NCBI GenBank assembly: GCA_963846635.1
Contig: CAWJXM010000006.1
Span: forward strand, 124,001-188,000
From: AP-15 sp963846635
GTDB lineage: Bacteria > Pseudomonadota > Alphaproteobacteria > ATCC43930 > CGMCC-115725
DNA length: 64,000 bases
Direction: 5' to 3'
The translations under genes and the position numbers were made by a program. This document shows, piece by piece, positions 17,619 to 24,564 of the stretch; positions within the stretch are counted from its first letter, which is position 1, and each line of letters begins with the position of its first letter. The notes under the pieces are model-generated. The model did not search any database and had not been told where the DNA came from. It worked only from the letters and a program-made list of their open reading frames with translations.

Positions 17619-18787
17619 CTACGAACGACTGCGGAAATTCGGGAGCACGTAATCCCCATAGAAGGCAATGACCCGTCGCTGATCAGGCTGACCTGAATGG
17701 ATATTGACGATATTGACCCCGCTATCGAACAATTTGTTGATCGCATCGACATGCACTGACGGGTCGGTACTGACCGGCCATTCGGACAATCACTTGGCCG
17801 AGCGGAATCTGATTATCAGCCAATTGCTCGATCTCAGCCGGGCTCGGAACGTTGTAGTAGGTCTTGAACGCCTCGGGAATAAACCGCCACAGCTCCGCCG
17901 CTTGGCGTGCATCGTTCTCATTGCCGACAACGACAAATTGCTCGACCAAGACGGGCATGCGCCTGGGATCTTTGCCGGCGGCATTGGCGCCCTCTTCCCA
18001 TTCCGACTTGTACTGTTGCCAGGTTTTGGGATCGGTGATCAGGCCGTCACCGTATTGCCCGGCCAGCCGCATCGACTTTCTGCCGTTCGCCGCCGTCAAC
18101 AACGGGATCGGCCGCGCCGGCGGATCATAGAGTTTGGCATTGACCAGTGTAATACTTGCCTTGATGCCGTATCTCTTGTCCTGACCACAACGCGCGAATG
18201 ATGCTGATCGCTTCGATCAGCCGCTCCCAGCGCTCGGGCCATCTCGGCCAGCCGCCGATCGCGGCTTCTTCGTTCAGCGCTTCGCCCGAGCCGGCCCCGA
18301 GAAACACCCGACCCGGATACAACAGCGACAACGATGCAAATGCTTCGGCGACGACCGCCGGATTGTAGCGCATCGTCGGGCAGGTCACCGTGGTGCCGAG
18401 CCATGATGACGGCGCCCGCGACCCAACCGAACTCAGCGTGACCCAAGCCTGACCCGCATGGCCTTCGTTCGATTGCCACGGCTGCAGATGGTCGCTGGTC
18501 GCGAGCGCGCCAAAGCCGGCTTGCGACGCGTCGGTGCCAAGCTCGACCAGCTCCGGTACCGGAAATTGCTCGTGGGCCAGCATGAACCCGACGATATTGT
18601 TGCCGTGCAGTTCGGGGGCAGGCATTGCGGTTTGGGTTTGCGGCTGACTCGAGCCAAACATCTGCTGTGCCGATGCCGGGCTCGATATCGCCCCGGCTGC
18701 GGCGATCAATGCCGGAGTGGATCCAAGCAACTGGCGTCGGCTCGGAGAAAACCGCGCCGTGATGGATGATGCGATATCGACGATCAT
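17619..18787 (-). pseudogene. Tat-exported F420-type luciferase-like oxidoreductase (FGD2-like), two frameshifts
   Basis: Three frames together give one protein of about 385 residues. It starts with a twin-arginine leader (SPSRRQLLG, hydrophobic core, ASAQ). The bacterial luciferase-like barrel follows: NIVGFMLAHEQFP, ATSDHLQPW, GRVFLGAGSGEALNE, then LTAANGRKSMRLAGQYGDG. The first shift is near 18147 (KYYT should continue as LVNAKLYDPP). The second is near 17785 (then EWPVSTDPSVHVDAINKLF). The last frame ends in FYGDYVLPNFRS at the TAG 17621-17619. These segments match Tat-translocated F420-dependent dehydrogenases of the FGD2 type. Whether the cell makes F420 is not shown. Frameshifts may be genuine or assembly errors. 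Confidence 0.8.
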
Positions 18788-18898
18788 TACTGCCTCTGTT
18801 CAACTTGCGCGATGAGCAGTGCTGCCGGGCGCTGGCGCCGGACCGCAATTGTCGTCGTCGAACGCGGCGCCGCGCCGAGTGTTCCCGTACTGCGCTTT

Positions 18899-18928
18899 TA
18901 ACTTCTCGGCGCCTAACTTCTCGGCGCC
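18899..18928. repeat. 15-bp perfect tandem repeat just upstream of an EcfG-type promoter
   Basis: TAACTTCTCGGCGCC occurs twice without spacer. The second copy ends 7 bp before the GGAAC element at 18935. It could be a regulator-binding site or a replication slippage product. Confidence 0.6.
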
Positions 18929-18934
18929 GCCGCC

Positions 18935-18959
18935 GGAACGCCGACCGGCGAAAAGCGTT
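18935..18959 (+). promoter_or_regulatory. Candidate EcfG (general stress response) promoter
   Basis: GGAAC at 18935-18939 and CGTT at 18956-18959 are separated by exactly 16 nt. This matches the alphaproteobacterial EcfG consensus GGAAC-N16/17-cGTT in every fixed position. It lies 37 bp before the ATG of the membrane protein at 18997, on the same strand. A second perfect copy is found at 20879. Confidence 0.75.
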
Positions 18960-18996
18960 AGCCGCTTACGCCTGACAAGGATCTGCCGAGGGGTCT

Positions 18997-19722
18997 ATGA
19001 GGCGCGGCCTGCTTGCTACTGTATCGCTGATCGCGCTGACCGCGGCGGCGGCAATCGGGGCACGCACACTTGCGAGCCGCAATCACGACCGAACGCACCG
19101 CGATCTTGGCGGGCGCACAGCGTCAGACAACCGCGTCGACAGCAGCGCGCTCACCCGGCGCTTCCTGCTCTACTACATCGTTCCGCTGTGGCTGACGGCC
19201 GGGGTTGCCGACTGGATCTGTCATCGCGCCACTGATATCGAGCATACAACCGGGGCCAAGGAAAGCCTGCTGCATCTGTTGATGCTGGCAGAGGCCAGTA
19301 TCCCGGTGCTGGCCGGGTTTTTTCTTGAAGTAACCACGCCGGTTGCGGCGCTGATGATCGCAAGCTTCTTTTTGCATGAAGCGACAGCGCTGTGGGATGT
19401 CAGCTATGCTGTCACCCGGCGCAACGTGACGCCGATCGAACAGCACGTTCATAGCTTTCTCGAAATGGTGCCGCTGATGGCGGTCTCATTCATCGCGGTG
19501 CTGCATTGGCCACAATTCAAAGCCTTGATTGGTCAGGGGAACGAGCCAGCCGATCTGTCGATCCGGCCCAAGGACGAGCCGTTGCCGCCTGGCTATGTGC
19601 CAGCTGCGCTCGGCTCCATGTCATTGCTCGAGGTGCTTCCCTATCTTGAAGAACTCGTTCGTACGCTGCGCGCCAGCCATGGCCGGCTCGTTCCGAACCA
19701 GGATGTCCGAGACGCTAAGTAA
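18997..19722 (+). CDS. Uncharacterised multi-pass membrane protein rich in intramembrane His/Glu
   Basis: I do not recognise a named family for this 241-residue protein. It has an N-terminal hydrophobic segment (residues 5-25) and four more likely helices: FLLYYIVPLWLTAG, LLMLAEASIPVLAG, VAALMIASFFLHEA and FLEMVPLMAVSFIA. Polar residues cluster at the helix ends: DWICHR, IEHTTGAKE, LLHLLMLAE, FFLHEATALWD and IEQHVHSFLE. That spacing of His and Glu resembles helical metal sites, but this is inference. The C-terminal 70 residues are soluble and Pro-rich. An EcfG-type promoter lies directly upstream, suggesting stress induction. Confidence 0.8.
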   Translation: MRRGLLATVSLIALTAAAAIGARTLASRNHDRTHRDLGGRTASDNRVDSSALTRRFLLYYIVPLWLTAGVADWICHRATDIEHTTGAKESLLHLLMLAEASIPVLAGFFLEVTTPVAALMIASFFLHEATALWDVSYAVTRRNVTPIEQHVHSFLEMVPLMAVSFIAVLHWPQFKALIGQGNEPADLSIRPKDEPLPPGYVPAALGSMSLLEVLPYLEELVRTLRASHGRLVPNQDVRDAK

Positions 19723-19827
19723 TGCGACCGAGCTTAGCGGCTCTGGTTAAAAACTTCAGACAAAGCGGAACCGGATCGTGCGCCGAAGTGTCCTCCTATT
19801 TGGCAATATTTTATTCGAGCACTTGGC

Positions 19828-20253
19828 ATGGCTACACATCAGTCACCGGAGCAGAAAAAGACCGTGCAGCGCGTCATGCACGAGTTCAAACACGGCGAGC
19901 TGAAGACGGCGCGCGGCAGCCGGAAGGTCAAAAACCCAAAACAGGCAATCGCGATCGCATTGAATGAAGCCGGAGCCTCGAACTACGAGAGTCCGCAAAA
20001 GAACAAGGAAAACCTGCGACACACCAAGGCGAAGGAGCGCCGCGGCGAGACCTACCAGGACGAAAAGGAAGGTCATCGCGCGACCGAGGAATCCTATCAT
20101 CGGGCGACCGACAGATCGGGACGCCGCGGAAAAGGAAAGAGCGAGGACGGCAAGACGCGCGCCGAACTCTATGCCGAAGCCCGCCGCCGTGACATCCCGA
20201 ACCGTTCCAAGATGAACAAATCAGAACTCGAGCGGGCGCTCGGCCACCAATAA
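19828..20253 (+). CDS. DUF6496 protein with C-terminal SAP/Rho-N-like helix
   Basis: A 141-residue, highly charged, probably DNA- or RNA-binding protein. Residues 8-50 (KKTVQRVMHEFKHGEL and QAIAIALNEAGAS) are the DUF6496 domain. A Lys/Arg/Glu-rich linker follows, then KTRAELYAEARRRDIPNRSKMNKSELERAL (in pieces), a helix-extended-loop-helix of the SAP/LEM/Rho-N type. Small proteins of this kind accompany stress genes in Bradyrhizobium- and Sphingomonas-like genomes. It lies 105 bp after the membrane protein and may share its EcfG promoter. Function unknown. Confidence 0.85.
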   Translation: MATHQSPEQKKTVQRVMHEFKHGELKTARGSRKVKNPKQAIAIALNEAGASNYESPQKNKENLRHTKAKERRGETYQDEKEGHRATEESYHRATDRSGRRGKGKSEDGKTRAELYAEARRRDIPNRSKMNKSELERALGHQ

Positions 20254-20303
20254 AGCCGGTCAAGAACTAGTGGTGCGAATTTAACGCTTGGTACCACACC
20301 TTT

Positions 20304-20416
20304 TGTCATTCCCGCGAAAGCGGGCACCCAGAAAGCCTGCCCCTGGCATGAACAGGGGGAACCGGGACGTTTCCGCGGCCCTGGACCTTCGCTTCCGCGG
20401 GGGTGACGAGAAGGTG
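20304..20416. repeat. REP-like palindrome pair
   Basis: TGTCATTCCCGCGAAAGCGG starts the left unit; the right unit near 20393 reads CTTCCGCGGGGGTGACGAG in the opposite sense. The GTCA...TGAC ends and CCGC/GCGG stems match the copies around the GIY-YIG gene. Confidence 0.75.
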
Positions 20417-20611
20417 AAGATGGGGATCATCTTTCCGCTTTCACACTACGAGTAGACAATATTCCAGAGAGTGCCGATCACAGCCACCCTCGCCGAGCCT
20501 GAGCATCAGCTCGCCCCGCCTGCATTGCCGCAACACCGCGCAGCAGCTACACGTTTGCGGCTGCTTAAAGTGTCCGTCCGGAAACAATTCGATGGATTTC
20601 ATCAAGTTGTT

Positions 20612-20694
20612 CGTCATTCCCGCGCAAGCGGGAATCCAGGACCCCAGCGCTCCGGCGCTTGCCCTGGACCCCCGCTTTCGCAGAGGTGACAGTA
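20612..20694. repeat. REP-like palindrome pair (REPIN-like)
   Basis: CGTCATTCCCGCGCAAGCGG at the left and CCCCCGCTTTCGCAGAGGTG at the right form an inverted pair enclosing AATCCAGGACCCC...CCTGGAC, which is itself palindromic. The arrangement is that of a REP doublet. Confidence 0.75.
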
Positions 20695-20878
20695 AGCTTT
20701 TTGAAGCTGTAAGTCATGTTTTCGGACGGACACTAAGCGACTGCAGGGCTTGTCCCGGCCCAGCTCCAAAATCGTAGGCGGAAGCCAGCGCCGCTTGGCG
20801 CGGAATGGTCAGTCCAACAATCTGCATTGTGCGGGATCATTGATGTATATCATTGCTCCATTGCAGCTGGGGTCGCCT

Positions 20879-20903
20879 GGAACAACGGTTGAATGAGGGC
20901 GTT
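20879..20903 (+). promoter_or_regulatory. Candidate EcfG (general stress response) promoter
   Basis: GGAAC at 20879-20883, a 16-nt spacer, and CGTT at 20900-20903 match the EcfG consensus exactly. It lies about 125 bp before the ATG of the TPP enzyme, leaving a 5' leader in which I see no other element. It would drive the gene cluster from 21030 onward. Confidence 0.75.
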
Positions 20904-21029
20904 GAGCAATGAGACCCGCCTACTGCAGGCGCCTGCCTCGACCGTCGGACACACACGGCCCGCTCATGGCACCGGGACGAGAGCAATGGTTTGCAGCGCG
21001 GCCGAACGGAAAAGCATGCGAGGTGATCA

Positions 21030-22820
21030 ATGGCAAAAACAGTGAGCGATTTCTTCTGGGAGCGCATTTCCGCCTGGGGCATAAAGCGGATTTTTGGTTA
21101 CCCTGGTGACGGGATCAACGGCCTGGTCGGTGCTCTCGCCCGTGCCGGCGACCGCTTTGATTTCGTTCAGGTGCGGCACGAAGAGATGGCCGCGTTCATG
21201 GCCAGCGGTCATGCCAAATTCACCGGCGATATCGGGGTTTGCTTGGCGACATCGGGCCCGGGCGCCATTCACCTGCTGAACGGTCTTTACGATGCCCAAA
21301 CCGATCATCAGCCAGTGCTGGCGATCGTCGGCCAGCAGGCGCGTACCGCACTGGGCGGGCATTACCAGCAGGAAGTCGATCTGATCTCGCTGTTTAAAGA
21401 CGTCGCCGGCGAATATGTCCATATGGCGACGGAGCCGGCGCAGGTGCGCCAATTGATCGACCGCGCCGTCCGCATCGCCAAAGCCGAACGCTGCGTCACC
21501 TGTATCATCATGCCGAACGATCTGCAGGAGGAGGACGCGGTCGAATCGCCGCCGCAAAAGCACGGCGCCATTCTGACCGGCATCGGCTACGACGCGCCTG
21601 ACGTGGTGCCGGCGCAAAAGGATCTCGAACGCGCCGCACGGGTCCTCAACGAAGGCAAAAAGGTCGCGATCCTGGTCGGAGCCGGCGCGCTTCACGCCAC
21701 CGATGAGGTGATCGAAGCCGCCAATAAGCTCGGCGCCGGCGTCGCCAAGGCGTTGCTCGGCAAAGCCGCACTACCCGACGATCTACCGTTTGTGACGGGG
21801 TCGATCGGGCTCCTCGGTACCCGACCGAGCTATGAGATGATGACTGGGTGCGACACGCTATTCATGATCGGGTCGCGCTTTCCCTATACGGAATTCCTCC
21901 CCCAGGAAGGCCAGGCGCGCGGCGTCCAGATCGATCTCGATCCCAAGATGGTCAGCATGCGCTACCCGATGGAGGTCAATCTGATCGGTGACAGCGCCAA
22001 GACCTTGGCCAAACTCTTGCCGTTGCTCGAACATAAGCAGGACCGCTCGTGGCGCGAAAAGATCGAAAACAACGTCAAGGATTGGTGGGAGGTGCTGAAA
22101 AACCGAGCCATGCACGACGCCAACCCGCTCAATCCCCAGCGCGTGTTTTGGGAATTGTCGCCGCGGCTGCCCGAGAAATGCATCATCGCCTGCGACACCG
22201 GGTCGGGCACCAACTGGTATGCCCGCGACGTCAAGATCCGCCGCGGCATGATGGCCTCGGTTTCGGGCTCACTGGCGACAATGGGCCCGGGCATGCCCTA
22301 TGCCATCGCCGCGAAATTTGCCTATCCCGATCGGGTCGTGCTCGCACTGTGCGGTGACGGGGCGCTGCAGATGAACGGCATGAACGAACTGATCACGGTC
22401 TCCAAATACTGGAAAAAATGGAGCGATCCGCGGCTCGTCGTGCTCGCGCTGAACAATCGCGATCTGAACCAGGTCACCTGGGAGATGCGGGCGCAAGCGG
22501 GAGATCCGAAATTCGAAGCAAGCCAAAACCTGCCCGATTTCCGCTATTCGAAATATGCCGAGCAGCTGGGGCTCAAGGGCATTTTTGTCGACAAGCCGGA
22601 TCAGGTCGGCGCCGCTTGGGAAGAGGCTCTCGCCGCCGATCGGCCCTGCGTGCTCGAAGCGTTCACCGATCCCGATGTGCCGCCATTACCGCCGCACATC
22701 ACGCTCAAGCAGGCGCAGGCCTTCAGCACCACGCTGATCAAGGGCGATCCGAACCAGTGGCAGGTCATCAAGGAAACCGCGAAGGAGGTGGTGGCCGACC
22801 TGCTGCCGAGCGGCCGTTGA
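21030..22820 (+). CDS. Thiamine-pyrophosphate-requiring enzyme, pyruvate oxidase/PoxB-like
   Basis: A 596-residue enzyme of the acetolactate synthase/pyruvate oxidase superfamily. The N-terminal TPP domain begins TVSDFFWERISAWGIKRIFGYPGDG, with the catalytic Glu in VRHEEMAAFMASGHAKF near residue 51. The central FAD/DHAP-like domain includes AILVGAGAL. The C-terminal TPP domain carries the Mg motif GDGALQMNGMNEL near residue 440. The length matches PoxB (572). Likely reactions are oxidative decarboxylation of pyruvate or another 2-oxo acid; annotation pipelines usually stop at 'TPP-requiring protein'. GAGGTGA precedes the ATG. An EcfG-type promoter is upstream, and redox genes follow on the same strand. 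Confidence 0.92.
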   Translation: MAKTVSDFFWERISAWGIKRIFGYPGDGINGLVGALARAGDRFDFVQVRHEEMAAFMASGHAKFTGDIGVCLATSGPGAIHLLNGLYDAQTDHQPVLAIVGQQARTALGGHYQQEVDLISLFKDVAGEYVHMATEPAQVRQLIDRAVRIAKAERCVTCIIMPNDLQEEDAVESPPQKHGAILTGIGYDAPDVVPAQKDLERAARVLNEGKKVAILVGAGALHATDEVIEAANKLGAGVAKALLGKAALPDDLPFVTGSIGLLGTRPSYEMMTGCDTLFMIGSRFPYTEFLPQEGQARGVQIDLDPKMVSMRYPMEVNLIGDSAKTLAKLLPLLEHKQDRSWREKIENNVKDWWEVLKNRAMHDANPLNPQRVFWELSPRLPEKCIIACDTGSGTNWYARDVKIRRGMMASVSGSLATMGPGMPYAIAAKFAYPDRVVLALCGDGALQMNGMNELITVSKYWKKWSDPRLVVLALNNRDLNQVTWEMRAQAGDPKFEASQNLPDFRYSKYAEQLGLKGIFVDKPDQVGAAWEEALAADRPCVLEAFTDPDVPPLPPHITLKQAQAFSTTLIKGDPNQWQVIKETAKEVVADLLPSGR

Positions 22821-22852
22821 TATTGGAAGTGCCGGCGGCAGGGCGCTCCGCA

Positions 22853-23950
22853 ATGGAAGAGGTGGCTTTGAAGCGCCCGGCTATGGATCGGGCGATCATC
22901 GCCCGGCCGGCGGCAGAACGGCCGATTGCGCCGCAGCGCTTGGGCTCACAGGCTGTGCTGCCCCTGACGTCCCGGCAGGTCGCTGCCGGGACGATCCCGC
23001 CCCAGCCGCCGCAGCGAAAGCCCGGTGCGCGGCTCTTTGGAACCTGCGCGCTGGTGGCCGGGCTTGCCGCTCTCGGGGCGGCAGGCATCTATCGGCTGAT
23101 CGAAAAGCCGCGGCGCACGGTGCCGGAGGAGCAGGAGGAGCCTGCACACATATCGGCGGCGCGTTACCTGAACGGCGCCGCAGCCGTGCTCTCGTTCAGC
23201 GTACTGACTGATAGTGGGCTCGAGCATTTCCGCGGGGCGTTCCACAATCCCGCGATGTATCTGGCGCCGACGGTCGCGGCCACGACCTTTGTCAACAGCT
23301 TGCACATGACCGCCACCCCGGCTCATTTCGGCTACGCGCGCACAATCCTTTCCGGCATTGCACTTGCCACTGGCCTCGCCGGGTTTGGCTTCCACACTTA
23401 CAACCTCGCCAAGCGCGAAGGCGGTATCGAGTTGCAGAACCTTTTTTATGGGGCGCCACTCGGGGCCCCCTGGGCAATCACGCTTTCCGGGCTGGCCGGA
23501 CTGGCCGCTTCACGTCTTGTGATCGAGGGTGAACAAAAACAACCAGGGGTTCTTCTCGGGCTCCCGGCCGGTCGGTTTTTGGCCTGGGGAACAGCCGTAG
23601 GCCTTGTTGGCACTGTTGCGGAAGCGGCGTTGCTTCACTTTCGCGGCGCGTTCCACGATCCGTTCATGTTTCTGCCGGTGAGTGTACCGCCGATGACGGC
23701 GATTGCGGTCGCGGCGGCTGCGGTCAAGCCGGAGTTGATCGGGTGGGCGAAACCGATGCTCCAGGCGACCGCGGCGATGGGGATTGCTGGCGTCGGCTTT
23801 CATGCCTACGGCGTCTCTCGAAACATGGGCGGCTTTTACAACTGGAGCCAGAATTTGTTGAACGGACCACCATTGCCGGCGCCACCGTCGTTCACCGGCG
23901 TCGCCTTGGCCGGGCTTGGCGCCATCAAACTGATGGAAGCGCAGCAATGA
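22853..23950 (+). CDS. Uncharacterised multi-TM protein built of two homologous halves
   Basis: I do not know a name for this 365-residue membrane protein. The N-terminal 60 residues are polar and Pro/Arg-rich, followed by one helix (ALVAGLAALGAAGIYRLI). The rest is an internal duplication. LEHFRGAFHNPAMYLAP in the first half matches LLHFRGAFHDPFMFLPV in the second, and GFGFHTYNLAKREGG matches GVGFHAYGVSRNMGG, followed by NLFYGAPLGAP and NLLNGPPLPAP. Each half has about four helices. The paired His could bind haem or metal. It overlaps the next gene by ATGA, so it is probably a subunit or partner of the downstream dehydrogenase. The start is uncertain; a TTG at 22820 is possible. Confidence 0.8.
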   Translation: MEEVALKRPAMDRAIIARPAAERPIAPQRLGSQAVLPLTSRQVAAGTIPPQPPQRKPGARLFGTCALVAGLAALGAAGIYRLIEKPRRTVPEEQEEPAHISAARYLNGAAAVLSFSVLTDSGLEHFRGAFHNPAMYLAPTVAATTFVNSLHMTATPAHFGYARTILSGIALATGLAGFGFHTYNLAKREGGIELQNLFYGAPLGAPWAITLSGLAGLAASRLVIEGEQKQPGVLLGLPAGRFLAWGTAVGLVGTVAEAALLHFRGAFHDPFMFLPVSVPPMTAIAVAAAAVKPELIGWAKPMLQATAAMGIAGVGFHAYGVSRNMGGFYNWSQNLLNGPPLPAPPSFTGVALAGLGAIKLMEAQQ

Positions 23951-24564
23951 GCGAGGTTTTTCACCATCGCTTTCCGACCTACGACGTCCTCGACAAATGG
24001 GATTCGCCATCCTGGAACGACCAGACGCGGGCCGTCATCAAGAGGCGGCTCGAGGACGTGCCGGAGCGGCGCTTCCTGACCGAGAGCGAATGGGAAATAT
24101 TGACTGCTATTTGCGATCGCTTGATCCCGCAGCCCGATCGCGGCAATCGGCCGGTTCCGATCGTTCCGTTTATTGACGAGAAATTGCACAAGAACCAGGG
24201 CGACGGCTATCGCTATGAGGGGATGCCGCCAATGCGCGAGGCTTGGCGGCAGGGCATCAAAGCCATCAACGAGGAGGCGCGCGCGCGGTGGGGCGGTGGG
24301 TTTCGTGACCTGCCGCACAATCAGCAGGAAGCGGTGCTGCGGGCTATCCAGCACAACGATGTGCGCAGCGAGGCGTGGCAGGGTCTGCCGCCAAAACAAT
24401 TCTTTGCGAGCCTGCTGTTGCGCACAACCGTCAGCGTGTATTACGCGCACCCGGCCGCCTGGAGCGAGATCGGCTTTGGCGGTCCGGCCTCACCGCGCGG
24501 CTATGTCCGGCTCGGCTTCGACCGCCGAGATCCCTGGGAAGCGGAAGAGCGTCATGACGGATAG
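23947..24564 (+). CDS. Gluconate 2-dehydrogenase subunit 3-like protein
   Basis: The 205-residue protein matches the small (gamma) subunit family PF13618 of membrane-bound flavin-cytochrome dehydrogenases. Characteristic segments are FLTESEWEILTAICDRLIPQPD (in pieces, residues 42-63), FIDEKL and FRDLPHNQQEAVLRAIQ. Unlike classical gluconate dehydrogenase gamma subunits it has no Tat leader. The ATG at 23947 overlaps the stop of the membrane protein, and the C-terminus overlaps the start of the GMC gene by 11 bp. All three genes are therefore translationally coupled and probably form one complex. Confidence 0.9.
   Translation: MSEVFHHRFPTYDVLDKWDSPSWNDQTRAVIKRRLEDVPERRFLTESEWEILTAICDRLIPQPDRGNRPVPIVPFIDEKLHKNQGDGYRYEGMPPMREAWRQGIKAINEEARARWGGGFRDLPHNQQEAVLRAIQHNDVRSEAWQGLPPKQFFASLLLRTTVSVYYAHPAAWSEIGFGGPASPRGYVRLGFDRRDPWEAEERHDG

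Larger units (their letters stand above)
20254..20878. other. Intergenic region filled with REP-like palindromes
   Basis: No protein-coding frame here looks real. The stretch contains two paired palindromic repeats (20304-20416 and 20612-20694, listed separately) and otherwise unremarkable sequence. The promoter of the downstream TPP enzyme lies at its right end. Confidence 0.5.

Noticed and set aside
19767..19792. GGAAC near 19767 as a third EcfG promoter before the DUF6496 gene
   Set aside because: At 16-17 nt spacing the second element reads GTGT or TGTC, not CGTT.
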